Of a stretch of 64,000 nucleotides of DNA, positions 8,707 to 19,705 are shown in pieces. Source of the DNA: Ilumatobacter sp. Its GTDB lineage: Bacteria; Actinomycetota; Acidimicrobiia; Acidimicrobiales; Ilumatobacteraceae. A model generated the notes under the pieces. That model did no database searches. It was not told the origin of the DNA and worked only from the letters and a program-made list of their open reading frames with translations. Position 1 is the first letter of the stretch. Every line of letters begins with the position of its first letter. The DNA lies in assembly GCA_007693335.1 (NCBI GenBank), contig REDU01000114.1:18773-82772 (forward strand), written 5' to 3'. The position numbers and the translations under genes were made by a program.

Positions 8707-9102
8707 ATGCGATCCGACAACGTGGTGGTCCTGCGGGGCCGCCTCTCCAGTGCAGCGAAGCAACGCCAGCTCCCCTCCGGCAGCGTGTTGCTCACTCTCG
8801 AGATCACGACTCGCTCCCTGCCGTCCGAGGCGTCGGGGTCCGCCGGTGGTGCCGTGTCGGTACCGGTGGTGTGGTTCGACCCCCCGGCGCGGTGCCAGGT
8901 CGACACCGCCACGCCCGTCGAGACCGAGGTCGTGGTGACCGGTCATGTCCGCCGCCGGTACTTCCGCGCCGGAGGCACCACCCAGAGCCGTACCGAGGTG
9001 GTGGCCGATTCGGTCACCCGGGTCAGCCGTCGCCGTGATGTCGAGCGGGCCGTGAACCGGGTCCTCGCCGTGCTGGGCCGGCCAACTGAACCGCCCGCGT
9101 GA
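8707..9102 (+). CDS. Single-stranded DNA-binding-like OB-fold protein
   Basis: A 131-residue protein with the layout of the SSB family: an N-terminal strand (NVVVLRGRLSS), a central loop, VVWFDPP and a VVVTGHVRRRYFR strand typical of SSB OB-folds, then a short tail. It lacks the long Gly/Pro-rich C-terminal region and acidic DxDDxPF tip of housekeeping SSB, so it is probably an accessory SSB paralog (compare the small second SSBs of actinobacteria) without the partner-recruiting tail. The start is supported by GAGGAG upstream. It ends just before fba, whose promoter overlaps its last codons. Confidence 0.7.
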   Translation: MRSDNVVVLRGRLSSAAKQRQLPSGSVLLTLEITTRSLPSEASGSAGGAVSVPVVWFDPPARCQVDTATPVETEVVVTGHVRRRYFRAGGTTQSRTEVVADSVTRVSRRRDVERAVNRVLAVLGRPTEPPA

Positions 9103-9109
9103 TCACGAC

Positions 9110-9115
9110 TACGCT
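9110..9115 (+). promoter_or_regulatory. Putative -10 hexamer TACGCT for near-leaderless fba
   Basis: TACGCT ends 7 bases before the fba ATG at 9123. CTGAAC 18 bases upstream is a weak -35 candidate. Confidence 0.4.
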
Positions 9116-9122
9116 CGATGCC

Positions 9123-10202
9123 ATGAGCGACATCCGTAACGACTTCGCGCCTGGCGTCATCACCGGTCCAGAGGTGAAAGAGGTGTTCGCGCTCGCGAAG
9201 GCCAGTGGCTTCGCGCTGCCCGCCGCCAACGTCATCGGCACGAACAGCATGAATGCCGTCATGGAGACGGCGGCGGCGGTCAACTCACCCGTCATCATCC
9301 AGTTCTCGCACAGCGGCGGTGCCTTCGTGGCCGGCAAGTCGCTCTCGAACGAGGGTGACCGTGCATCGATCCTCGGATCGTTGGCGGGTGCCGATCACGT
9401 GAACCGCCTGGCCGCCGCGTACGGAGCGCGGGTCATCCTCCACACCGACCACTGCGCGAAGAAGCTGCTGGGCTGGGTCGACGGCCTGTTGGACGAGGGC
9501 GAGCGGCATTTCGAAGTCACCGGCAAACCGCTGTTCAGTTCGCACATGCTCGATCTCTCCGAGGAGTCACTCGAGGAGAACGTGGCCATCTCCAAGAAGT
9601 ACCTCGAGCGCATGTCAGCCATCGACATGACGCTCGAGGTCGAGCTCGGGATCACCGGTGGCGAGGAGGACGGCGTCGACAACTCCGATGCCGACGAGAG
9701 CGATCTCTACACCAAGCCCGAGGAGGTCGCGTACGTCTACGAGGAGCTCTCGCAGGTGAGCGATCGGTTCACCATCGCCGCAGCGTTCGGCAACGTGCAC
9801 GGCGTCTACAAGCCCGGGAACGTCAAGCTCACGCCGACCATCCTGCGTGACAGCCAGGAGTTCGTGTCGCAGAAGTTCGGCACGGGTGACCGGCCGATCG
9901 ACTTCGTGTTCCACGGCGGATCCGGTTCATCGGCCTCCGAGATCGCCGAAGCCATCGGCTACGGGGTGGTGAAGATGAACATCGACACCGATCTGCAGTG
10001 GGCGTTCTGGGACGGCGTCCGCGCGTACGAGGCCGACATGCACGACTATCTCCAGGGGCAGATCGGGAACCCGGAGGGCGACGACAGACCCAACAAGAAG
10101 CAGTACGACCCGCGGGTGTGGCTCCGCGCCGGTGAGTCCGCGTTCGTCGCCCGGCTGAAGCAGGCGTTCGAGGAGCTCAACAACGTCGGGACGCTCGCAT
10201 GA
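9123..10202 (+). CDS. fba: Class IIA fructose-bisphosphate aldolase
   Basis: Zinc-dependent aldolase interconverting fructose-1,6-bisphosphate with DHAP and glyceraldehyde-3-phosphate. Key segments are HTDHCAKKLL (catalytic Asp and zinc His), GGEEDGVDN, FGNVHGVYKPGNV, FVFHGGSGS and NIDTDLQWA. With the ATG at 9123 it is 359 residues, the same length as E. coli FbaA and similar along its whole length. An upstream GTG at 9099 would add eight unconserved residues and lies upstream of the -10-like TACGCT, so it is rejected. The stop overlaps the next gene (ATGA). Confidence 0.97.
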   Translation: MSDIRNDFAPGVITGPEVKEVFALAKASGFALPAANVIGTNSMNAVMETAAAVNSPVIIQFSHSGGAFVAGKSLSNEGDRASILGSLAGADHVNRLAAAYGARVILHTDHCAKKLLGWVDGLLDEGERHFEVTGKPLFSSHMLDLSEESLEENVAISKKYLERMSAIDMTLEVELGITGGEEDGVDNSDADESDLYTKPEEVAYVYEELSQVSDRFTIAAAFGNVHGVYKPGNVKLTPTILRDSQEFVSQKFGTGDRPIDFVFHGGSGSSASEIAEAIGYGVVKMNIDTDLQWAFWDGVRAYEADMHDYLQGQIGNPEGDDRPNKKQYDPRVWLRAGESAFVARLKQAFEELNNVGTLA

Positions 10203-10585
10203 GCGGCGACCGGCCCGACCACGACGCGGTGGTCGAGGCCACCGAGGAGGCCGCGGCCTCGATGCGGCTGCAACGAGTCCCGATCAACGCCTACACCACC
10301 ACCGAAGCGCTGGTGATCGTGGCGCCTCTCCCCGCTGTGCGTGCCTCCGACGTCCAGGTCGAGCTCGACACCGAGGTGGTCCGGTTCGTGGCTGCGCTCC
10401 GGAGTGCCGGTCCTCGCGAGTACCTCGTGAACGAATGGGACTACGGCGGGTACGAGCGTGAGCTCGAGCTGCCGGAGGGCTTCGGCGGGGGTGTCGAGGC
10501 CGTGCTGGCCAACGGTCAGCTCACCGTCCGGGTGCTGCGCGGCGAGACCGACCAGACCATCCGGATCGAGCCCACGGAGCGCTGA
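10199..10585 (+). CDS. Hsp20/alpha-crystallin-like protein
   Basis: A 128-residue protein whose body reads as an alpha-crystallin domain: PINAYTTTEALVIVAPLPAVRASDVQVELD, then a divergent middle with an EYLVNEWDYGGYERELELPEGF segment and the closing LANGQLTVRVLR strand resembling the A-x-x-x-n-G-v-L motif. It lacks a clear C-terminal I-x-I/V oligomerisation motif, so it may be a small or divergent chaperone. It starts at an ATGA overlap with fba and is probably co-transcribed. It converges on the DUF1015 gene 29 bases away. Confidence 0.75.
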   Translation: MSGDRPDHDAVVEATEEAAASMRLQRVPINAYTTTEALVIVAPLPAVRASDVQVELDTEVVRFVAALRSAGPREYLVNEWDYGGYERELELPEGFGGGVEAVLANGQLTVRVLRGETDQTIRIEPTER

Positions 10586-10614
10586 ACCGACGGAGCCGGT
10601 GCATGCCCGTTCGA

Positions 10615-11811
10615 TCAGTGGTCGAGTGGACGCACCACGAAACCGGTGCGCAGCTTCGGTGTGAAGAACGTGCTCTTCGGCGGCATCAGCACGCCTTCAC
10701 GGGCGGTGCGTTCGATCTCGGCCACGCTCACGGGGCGGATGAGCACGGCCGCGTCGGCTCGGCCCTCGGTGGTGGCCGCCACCGCTTCGTCGAGACCGTG
10801 CTGATACGTGACATCCAGGTCCGCTTCGTCGCCGAGGACGTGCTCGAGCCAGGCGCCATCGAGGGCTCGCACGTGGTCGAACACCCCGGGTCGGGGCGTG
10901 AGCCAGGTGCCGAGCCCGTCCGGACCGACCAGGCACAGCGCGCCGCGCCGGACCATCTCGGCCAGCGTTGCCGCCGCGGGTGTCCCGGCCGGTTCGAACT
11001 CGAACGCGCTCGAGAGCACGTCGCGGAGGCGTTCGTACGTGAGGCCGCGATAGAGACGGTGGATCGCCTCGACGCTGAGCTGCTCGGCCACCAGCTCGCT
11101 CACGAACGTCAAGGTCAGCTCGGCCGGTGTGTCAGTGGAGCCGGTGGTGGTGCGTACCTCGTCGCGGTAGGTCCGAGAGATGCCGTAGCGGTGGTGGCCG
11201 TCGGCGATCAACACGTCGTCGGCGCCCACCGCGGCAGCGATCGCCGCCACCCGGTCGGTGGCGGTCACCCGCTCGACCACGTGCTCGACCCCGTCGACCG
11301 TCACGGCGCCCATCGGCTCGCCGGGCTCGGCCAACACCGCAGTGAGTCCGGCAGAGAGCGACAACCCCCACACCGGCGAGAGATTGCATTCGGTGGCACG
11401 GGTGAGATCGAGCCGATCGGTGCTCGCTTTCGGGGTGGTGCGCTCGTGGGGGAGCACCCCTCCCGCACCTTCGTCGACCACTTCGAGACCACCGAGTACT
11501 CCGACGATGTCGCGAGCTGCACCCGTGGCATCGGTGAAGCGCATGCGGTAGAGCGTGAACGACGGCTCGGGGTCGAGCACCATGATCGAGCGGTCGATCC
11601 ACGAGCGCAGCTCGGAGGCGGCCCGTTCGTACCGCCGCTCGCCGTCTCGTTCGCGAGGAACGTCGACGTGCACGATGTTGTGCGGATGCGATGCCGCCAG
11701 GTCGTCCACGTCGCGCTCGGAGAGCACGTCGTACGGCGGGGCGATCACGTCGTCGAGGCCGACGGCGGTGGCGGAGTAACGGAGGGCACGGAACGGCTCG
11801 AAGCGTGGCAC
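10615..11811 (-). CDS. DUF1015 family protein
   Basis: A protein of 398-400 residues matching the DUF1015 family (sometimes labelled SpoOJ/ParA/ParB/repB-like, function unknown). The N-terminus PRFEPFRALRY, then DDVIAPPYDVLS, HNIVHVDVPRE and the internal IADGHHRY are family hallmarks; the DGHHR segment is the most conserved part. Two in-frame GTG codons begin the gene at 11817 and 11811. I prefer 11811 because a -10-like CAACCT ends exactly 6 bases before it, matching the leaderless pattern elsewhere, and the family N-terminus starts there. It is divergent from the HAD phosphatase and convergent with the Hsp20-like gene. Confidence 0.85.
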   Translation of the reverse strand: MPRFEPFRALRYSATAVGLDDVIAPPYDVLSERDVDDLAASHPHNIVHVDVPRERDGERRYERAASELRSWIDRSIMVLDPEPSFTLYRMRFTDATGAARDIVGVLGGLEVVDEGAGGVLPHERTTPKASTDRLDLTRATECNLSPVWGLSLSAGLTAVLAEPGEPMGAVTVDGVEHVVERVTATDRVAAIAAAVGADDVLIADGHHRYGISRTYRDEVRTTTGSTDTPAELTLTFVSELVAEQLSVEAIHRLYRGLTYERLRDVLSSAFEFEPAGTPAAATLAEMVRRGALCLVGPDGLGTWLTPRPGVFDHVRALDGAWLEHVLGDEADLDVTYQHGLDEAVAATTEGRADAAVLIRPVSVAEIERTAREGVLMPPKSTFFTPKLRTGFVVRPLDH

Positions 11812-11840
11812 CTGCACAGGTTGGCATCCGGCGCGCGACG

Positions 11841-12671
11841 ATGACCAACGTGACCGAGCCGCTCGCCTCCCGATCGCTGCCGACCGGGCGACGTCTCCGG
11901 ACGGTCCTGTGTGATCTCGATGGGGTGGTCTGGCTGGCCCGTGAGCCGATCGTCGGATCGTCCGAGGCCGTGGCGCGGTTGCGTGCGGCCGGGTGCCGGG
12001 TGGTGTTCGTCACGAACAACTCGGCTGATCTCGTGGCCACCCAGGAGGAGGCGCTGAGGGCCATCGGCATCCCGGCGGCGGGCGATGTGATCACCTCGGC
12101 GCAGGCCGCTGCGCTCCTCGTCGACGCCGGTGAGCGGATCGTGGTGTGCGGTGGCGAGGGCGTCGTGGAGGCGCTGGAGGCGCGAGGCGGTCGTGTCGTG
12201 GCCACCGGGCCCTGTGACGCGGTCGTGGTGGGGATCAACCGAGCGTTCGACTACGACGTGCTCACGACGGTGGCGCGAGCCGTCCGTGGCGGGGCCCGTC
12301 TCATCGGCACGAACGACGACGCCACGTTCCCCACACCGAACGGACCGATCCCGGGCGGCGGTTCGATCCTGGCGGCGGTGGCGACGGCGTCCGGTGTCAC
12401 ACCCGTGGTGGCCGGAAAGCCGCACGGCCCGATGGTGACGCTGGCTCGCCGGACCGTCGGTGGACTCGACCCCGCGACGACGCTGGTGGTGGGCGACCGC
12501 CCCTCGACCGACGGCGCATTCGCCACGGCGCTCGGCTGCGGTTTCGCCCTCGTGCGTTCCGGTGTGACCGGGCCCGGCGATCGACTCGCGGCCGACCACG
12601 GACCGACACCAGCGCTCGACGTGCGCGATCTCGCCGCGGTGGCCGACGCCGTGGTCGAGTCGCACCGCTGA
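11841..12671 (+). CDS. HAD-superfamily phosphatase, NagD/PGP type (class IIA)
   Basis: A 276-residue haloacid-dehalogenase phosphatase of the NagD/4-nitrophenylphosphatase group. Motif I is CDLDGVVW (nucleophile and acid/base Asp), motif II is FVTNNS, motif III is the Lys in VVAGKPHGPM, and motif IV is VVGDRPSTDG. A C2 cap domain lies between motifs II and III. In actinobacteria this group sits beside tlyA, as here, and may clear phosphoglycolate or other small phosphates; the substrate is not deducible. The ATG at 11841 is chosen since upstream in-frame codons run into the divergent DUF1015 gene. No strong ribosome binding site is visible. Confidence 0.88.
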   Translation: MTNVTEPLASRSLPTGRRLRTVLCDLDGVVWLAREPIVGSSEAVARLRAAGCRVVFVTNNSADLVATQEEALRAIGIPAAGDVITSAQAAALLVDAGERIVVCGGEGVVEALEARGGRVVATGPCDAVVVGINRAFDYDVLTTVARAVRGGARLIGTNDDATFPTPNGPIPGGGSILAAVATASGVTPVVAGKPHGPMVTLARRTVGGLDPATTLVVGDRPSTDGAFATALGCGFALVRSGVTGPGDRLAADHGPTPALDVRDLAAVADAVVESHR

Positions 12672-12691
12672 TCGCGCCACGCGATACCCGG

Positions 12692-12697
12692 TAGTCT
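12692..12697 (+). promoter_or_regulatory. Putative -10 hexamer TAGTCT for leaderless phasin-like gene
   Basis: TAGTCT ends 6 bases before the ATG at 12704, in the 32-base spacer after the HAD gene. Confidence 0.45.
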
Positions 12698-12703
12698 TCC
12701 GCG

Positions 12704-13219
12704 ATGGCCAACTCCACCATCGAGAAGCTCATCGACGCCGGCATCCAGTTCACCGAGATGTCGAGGAAGCAGGCCGACGCCTTCGTCTCGAAACTGGTGA
12801 AGGCAGGCGATGTCCAGCGGCAGGAGGCCGAGCGGGTGACGCAGTCGCTCATCGAGCGTGGCAAGGAGACCTCGGAGCGCCTGACGGCGATGGTCCGTGA
12901 TGAGGTGGAGCGCGAGATGCAGTGGCTCAACGAGCGCTACGAGGAGCTCGAGGAGCAGTTCGAGGCGCTCGCGGAACGGGTGGGTGAGGGCGTTCCCGGT
13001 CGCCCCGCCAAGAAGTCGACGGCGAAGAAGCGCCCCGCCAAGAAGTCGACCGCCAAGAAGTCGACCGCGAAGAAGTCGACGGCGAAGAAGTCGACGGCGA
13101 AGAAGTCAGCGGCGAAGAAGTCAGCGGCGAAGAAGTCGACCGCCAAGAAGTCAGCGGCGAAGAAGGCTGCGCCCGTGGGCTCGTCGGGCGTGCGCAAGGT
13201 CAGCACCAGCCGCACGTGA
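12704..13219 (+). CDS. Phasin-like protein with a histone-like lysine-rich repeat tail
   Basis: A 171-residue protein with two parts. Residues 1-98 are a charged helical region (IEKLIDAGIQFTEMSRKQ, then long Glu/Arg heptads), predicted coiled coil, like polyhydroxyalkanoate granule-associated phasins. Residues 99-171 are about a dozen tandem (S/T/A)-A-K-K-(S/R) units resembling histone H1 or PhaF tails, which bind DNA. This architecture fits a PhaF-type protein linking storage granules to the nucleoid, or a nucleoid protein in its own right. No PHA synthase gene is in the window, so the granule role is inference. It precedes tlyA and has its own -10 candidate. Confidence 0.75.
   Translation: MANSTIEKLIDAGIQFTEMSRKQADAFVSKLVKAGDVQRQEAERVTQSLIERGKETSERLTAMVRDEVEREMQWLNERYEELEEQFEALAERVGEGVPGRPAKKSTAKKRPAKKSTAKKSTAKKSTAKKSTAKKSAAKKSAAKKSTAKKSAAKKAAPVGSSGVRKVSTSRT
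13005..13165 (+). repeat. Tandem 12-15 bp repeats encoding AKKS/TAKK units
   Basis: Imperfect tandem copies of GCGAAGAAGTCG-type units encode the lysine-rich tail. The repeat units vary at third positions, so it is an old, protein-selected repeat rather than a fresh duplication. Confidence 0.85.
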
Positions 13220-13234
13220 GCTGATCGTCCGTTC

Positions 13235-13987
13235 GTGGCCGTACGTCGTCGGCTCGACGCCGAACTGGTCCGTCGCGGACTGGCGACGAGTCGGACCGAG
13301 GCCCAATCGCTCATCGCAGAGCATCGGGTGTTGGTGTCGGGAGCGATGGCGTCGAAGGCCGCTCGTCAGGTGGCTCCCGACGAGGCGCTCGAGGTGCAGG
13401 GGCCACCGGCGCGTTTCGTGGGACGCGGGGGCGAGAAGCTCGACCATGCGCTCGACGTGTTCGGGCTCGACGTGGCCGGTCTGCGTGCACTCGACGCTGG
13501 CGCGTCCACCGGTGGCTTCACCGACTGCCTCGTGCAGCGAGGTGCCCGTCATGTGGTGGCCCTCGATGTCGGACACGGTCAGCTGCACGAACGGCTGGTG
13601 GGCCATCCGGCCGTGACCAACCTCGAGCGCACCAACGTCCGTCACGCGAACGCCGACCTCATCGGCGGGCCCGTCGACCTCGTGGTTGCCGATCTCTCGT
13701 TCATCTCGCTCCGGCTGGTGGTGGGTGTCCTGGCCGGGTTGTGCAAGCCTGGGGCCTCGATGGTGCTGCTCGTCAAACCACAGTTCGAAGCCGGTCGGAC
13801 CGAGGTCGATCGCGGCCGTGGGGTGATCGCCGATCCCGCGATCTGGCGTCGGGCCCGTGAGGGCGTGGCCGATGCCTTGATCGACGCGGGCTGCACCGTG
13901 AGAGCGTGGACCGAGTCGCCCATACGGGGCGCCGAGGGCAACGTCGAGTTCCTGGTCCACGCCACCGCACCTCCGGGGCCGGGATGA
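13235..13987 (+). CDS. tlyA: 16S/23S rRNA (cytidine-2'-O)-methyltransferase TlyA
   Basis: A 250-residue fusion of an N-terminal S4 RNA-binding domain (RLDAELVRRGLATSRTEAQSLI) and an FtsJ-like SAM methyltransferase domain (ALDAGASTGGFTDCL as the SAM loop, VVADLSFISL downstream). In mycobacteria TlyA 2'-O-methylates 16S C1409 and 23S C1920 and is needed for capreomycin sensitivity. The GTG start is chosen from the S4 N-terminus. The stop overlaps nadK (ATGA), the standard tlyA-nadK-recN order of actinobacteria. Confidence 0.95.
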   Translation: MAVRRRLDAELVRRGLATSRTEAQSLIAEHRVLVSGAMASKAARQVAPDEALEVQGPPARFVGRGGEKLDHALDVFGLDVAGLRALDAGASTGGFTDCLVQRGARHVVALDVGHGQLHERLVGHPAVTNLERTNVRHANADLIGGPVDLVVADLSFISLRLVVGVLAGLCKPGASMVLLVKPQFEAGRTEVDRGRGVIADPAIWRRAREGVADALIDAGCTVRAWTESPIRGAEGNVEFLVHATAPPGPG

Positions 13988-14847
13988 TCGACGTCGTCAT
14001 CACGGCGCACCACGAACGCGGAGCCGCCGGCGAACTGGCCGAGAAGACGGCAGCGTGGCTCATCGAGCGTGGCCACCACTGCTGGATGGTGCCCGACGAT
14101 GCGGTGTCGCTGGGTCTGCCCGCGCTGGCGTCGGACCGGTCGCCGGCGGAGGCGGACCTCGTGCTCAGTCTCGGCGGCGACGGCACCATGTTGCGTGCCG
14201 TGCACCTGCTCGACGGCGCACCGGTTCCTCTGCTCGGCGTCAATCTCGGATGGCTCGGGTACCTGACCGAGGTCGAGGCCGATCAGCTCCACGACGCACT
14301 GGCACGCTTCGCTCAGGGTCCCGTCGATGGCACATGGCACCTCGACGAACGCATGATGCTCGACGTGGCCACCGTCGATGGCGCCGGCAACGAGATCGGG
14401 CGCTGGCGGGCGCTCAACGAGGCGGTGATCGAGAAGCACGAGGCCGGTCACACCATCCGGCTGCTGCTGCGCATCGACGGTGAGCCGTTCACCTCGTACG
14501 CGGCCGACGGGATGATCGTGTCGACACCCACGGGTTCGACCGCGTACTCGCTGTCGGCCCGGGGTCCGGTCGTGTCGCCGCGTCATCGCGCGTTGCTGGT
14601 CACTCCGGTGGCACCGCACATGCTGTTCGACCGCAGCCTCGTTCTCGACCCGACCGAGCACGTCGAGGTCGAGGTGATCGGTCACCGTCGGGCCGAGCTC
14701 GCGATCGACGGGCAACGGGTTGCTCCACTCGCCGAGGGGTCGGTGGTGTCGTGCCGACCGTCGATCTCGACCGCTCGCTTCGTGCGCTTCGGCGAGTGGC
14801 ACTACCACCAGATCCTGAAGGCCAAGTTCGGACTGGCCGATCGGTAG
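13984..14847 (+). CDS. nadK: NAD kinase
   Basis: Phosphorylates NAD to NADP. The 287 residues include the kinase signature LSLGGDGTML, GVNLGWLGYLTE, and the nucleotide-binding DGMIVSTPTGSTAYSLSARGP segment. The ATG overlaps the tlyA TGA, indicating coupling. recN follows 5 bases after the stop. Confidence 0.96.
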   Translation: MIDVVITAHHERGAAGELAEKTAAWLIERGHHCWMVPDDAVSLGLPALASDRSPAEADLVLSLGGDGTMLRAVHLLDGAPVPLLGVNLGWLGYLTEVEADQLHDALARFAQGPVDGTWHLDERMMLDVATVDGAGNEIGRWRALNEAVIEKHEAGHTIRLLLRIDGEPFTSYAADGMIVSTPTGSTAYSLSARGPVVSPRHRALLVTPVAPHMLFDRSLVLDPTEHVEVEVIGHRRAELAIDGQRVAPLAEGSVVSCRPSISTARFVRFGEWHYHQILKAKFGLADR

Positions 14848-14852
14848 CGATC

Positions 14853-16472
14853 GTGCTGGTCGAGTTGCACATCGAGAACCTCGGCGTGATCGAACACGTC
14901 GAGCTGGTGCTCGACCACGGCCTCACGGCGCTCACGGGCGAGACGGGCACCGGAAAGACGATGCTGGTCGAGGCGATCGAGCTGCTCGTGGGCGGGCGGT
15001 CGGATGCGTCGATGGTGCGTCCCGGGGCGACCGAGGCGCGCGTCGACGGACGGTTCGTGGTGGGGGTGGACGGTGCGGATGACGACGAGATCGTGCTCAC
15101 CCGGGTGGTCCCGGCCGACGGCCGATCGCGCGCCTACGTGAACGGTCGCTTGTCGACCGTCACGTCGCTGGCCGACATCGCCGGACCACTGATCGATCTC
15201 CACGGCCAGCACGCCCACCAGAGCCTGCTGGTGACCGCCACCCAGCGAGCAGCCCTCGACCGCTTCGCCGGGGTCGACCTCGCGCCCCTTCGCCGGGCAC
15301 GGGCTGCGATCACCGAGATCGATGCCGAACTCGCGACCCTGGGGGGCGACGAACGCGCCCGGGCTCGCGAGATCGACCTGCTGCGGTTCCAGGTCGACGA
15401 ACTCGACCGGGCCGCGATCACCGGAGCCGACGAGGACCATCTGCTGGCCGCCGAGGAGGAGCTCCTGGCCGACGCCGTGGCGCACCGCACCGCCGGATCG
15501 ACGGCCGTTGAGCTCCTGACCGACGACCAGGGTGCTCGCGACCTGCTCGGCCGTGCGTTGGCGGCCATCTCGGATCGGGCACCCTTCGCCGGACTCCACG
15601 GTCGGCTCCACGATCTGCTCGCCGAGTTCGACGACGTGTCCACCGAACTCCGGTCCGTGACCGAGTCGATCGAGGAGGATCCGGCCCGACTCGACGATGT
15701 CCGGATGCGCCGACAGGTGCTCACCGATCTGCGTCGCAAGTACGGCGACGATCTCGCCGAGGTGATGGACTATCACCGGCGCACCGAGGATCGCCTCCGT
15801 GACCTCGAGGGGTTCGAGGAGCGGGCCGCCGAGCTGGAGCGGGAACGAGCCGCTGCCATCGCACACGAACGCGACGAGGCCGGTCGGGTGGGTGCCACGC
15901 GGCGGGAGGCGGCCCCGCGCCTCGCAGGGCTGATCGAGAGTCGGTTGCGCGAGTTGGCGATGGGGCACGCGTCGGTCGCGGTCGAAGTGGGCGATGGCCC
16001 CGACGACCATCCGGGCGACCGCGTCCAGTTCCTGCTCGCTGCGAATCCCGGCTCGCCACTGCTGCCGTTGACACGCGTGGCGTCGGGAGGCGAACTGGCG
16101 AGAGCGATGTTGGCCCTCCGTCTGGTGCTCACCGTCGATGCGCCGACGAGCGCGGACGGTACGTCGGTCGGCACGCTCGTGTTCGACGAGGTCGATGCGG
16201 GGATCGGTGGATCAGCGGCGAACGCCGTGGGCGAGGCCCTCGAGGCGCTCGGCCGTCACCACCAGGTCCTCGTGGTGACGCACCTCCCCCAGGTCGCGGC
16301 CCGGGCGCGGCGCCAGATCGTGGTGAGCAAACAGGTGCACGACGGGGTGACGTTCGCCGGCGTCGAGACCGTCGCCGGCGATGCCCGGGTGGGTGAGGTC
16401 GCGAGGATGCTCTCGGGCGACGACTCCGACGAGGCTCGCGAGCACGCACGATCGTTGCTCCGACGTGGGTGA
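14853..16472 (+). CDS. recN: DNA repair protein RecN
   Basis: SMC-like ATPase acting early at double-strand breaks. The 539 residues have a Walker A loop (GETGTGKTMLVEAI, about residues 31-44), a central coiled-coil region (residues ~150-370), then the ABC signature region (ASGGELARAMLALRL) and Walker B (LVFDEVDAGIGG). It begins at GTG 14853, giving the usual RecN N-terminus (VELHIENLGVIEHVEL). Upstream in-frame codons lie inside nadK. Length is slightly short of the 550-590 typical of the family. Confidence 0.94.
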   Translation: MLVELHIENLGVIEHVELVLDHGLTALTGETGTGKTMLVEAIELLVGGRSDASMVRPGATEARVDGRFVVGVDGADDDEIVLTRVVPADGRSRAYVNGRLSTVTSLADIAGPLIDLHGQHAHQSLLVTATQRAALDRFAGVDLAPLRRARAAITEIDAELATLGGDERARAREIDLLRFQVDELDRAAITGADEDHLLAAEEELLADAVAHRTAGSTAVELLTDDQGARDLLGRALAAISDRAPFAGLHGRLHDLLAEFDDVSTELRSVTESIEEDPARLDDVRMRRQVLTDLRRKYGDDLAEVMDYHRRTEDRLRDLEGFEERAAELERERAAAIAHERDEAGRVGATRREAAPRLAGLIESRLRELAMGHASVAVEVGDGPDDHPGDRVQFLLAANPGSPLLPLTRVASGGELARAMLALRLVLTVDAPTSADGTSVGTLVFDEVDAGIGGSAANAVGEALEALGRHHQVLVVTHLPQVAARARRQIVVSKQVHDGVTFAGVETVAGDARVGEVARMLSGDDSDEAREHARSLLRRG

Positions 16473-16503
16473 GCGATCCGCGCCGGGCGAGCGGGTGTCG
16501 GGG

Positions 16504-18775
<2,272 letters not shown>

Positions 18776-18776
<1 letters not shown>

Positions 18777-19705
18777 TGGCGATCACCGACGAACTCCCGA
18801 TCGAGGTCGAGGAGTTCTTGTCGTGGATGGTGGCCGAGCGGGGTCGGGCACCCAACACGGTGGCGGCCTACGAGCGCGACCTGCGCGCGTACGTCGAGTG
18901 GCTCCGTGATCGAGGTCTCACCATCCACACCGTGTCGGCACCCGCGCTCGACGAGATGGTGGGCCACCGTCGCGCCATCGGCGCGGCCTCGTCGTCGGTG
19001 GCACGTCAGCTCGCGGCCGTCCGCATGTTGCACCGTCGGCTCACTGCCGAGAACGTCCGCCCCGACGACCCCACGGCCGATCTCGAGGGGGTCAGGGTTC
19101 CAGCAGGACTGCCGAAGCCGCTCAGCGAGGAGCAGGTGACCAGCCTGCTGGCCGCCGTCACCGGGGCCGGGGCCCTCGACCGACGCGACCGGGCCCTGCT
19201 CGAGCTGCTCTACGCCACGGGCGCCCGGATCTCCGAGGTGGTCGGGCTCTCGATGGGCGACATCGACTTCGACGCGGGACTGGTGCGGCTGTTCGGCAAG
19301 GGTGCCAAGGAGCGAATCGTGCCATTCGGGCGGGCGGCCTCCGATGCGCTCGACGAGTGGTTCGGACCGCGAGGCCGCATCGAGCTGGTCCCGTCGCAGT
19401 GGCGGCGGCGCCACGACGCAGAGGCCGTCTTCCTCAACACCCGCGGTGGCCGGCTCTCGCGCCAGGGAGCCTGGCTGGTCGTGAAGAAGTACGGCCAGCG
19501 CGCCGGTCTCACCGAGCCGCTCTCGCCCCATGTGCTGCGGCACTCGTGCGCCACCCACCTGCTCGATCGCGGCGCCGACCTCCGGGTGGTCCAGGAGATG
19601 CTCGGGCACGCCTCGATCTCGACCACCCAGGTGTACACCAAGGTGAGTCAGGAGCGGCTGTGGGAGGTCTACCGCCACGCCCATCCCCGTGCGGTGTCCC
19701 GATGA
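18776..19705 (+). CDS. xerD: Site-specific tyrosine recombinase XerD
   Basis: Chromosome-dimer resolvase acting with XerC at dif. It is 309 residues with an N-terminal SAM-like core-binding domain (VEEFLSWMVAERGRAPNTVAAYERDL) and the catalytic domain: Arg in GARISEV, Lys in GKGAKERIV, HxxR in HVLRHSCATH, GHAS and the nucleophile Tyr in QVYTKV. The chromosomal context (pyrG-NUDIX-xerD-...-scpA) marks it as the housekeeping enzyme, not a phage integrase. The ATG shares one base with the preceding stop. Confidence 0.95.

Noticed and set aside
9099..9122. Earlier GTG start for fba
   Set aside because: It would precede the -10 candidate and adds residues beyond the usual 359-residue class IIA aldolase.
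13005..13165. Tandem repeats as a CRISPR array
   Set aside because: Repeats are contiguous, in frame, vary at third codon positions and have no spacers; they encode a lysine-rich tail.
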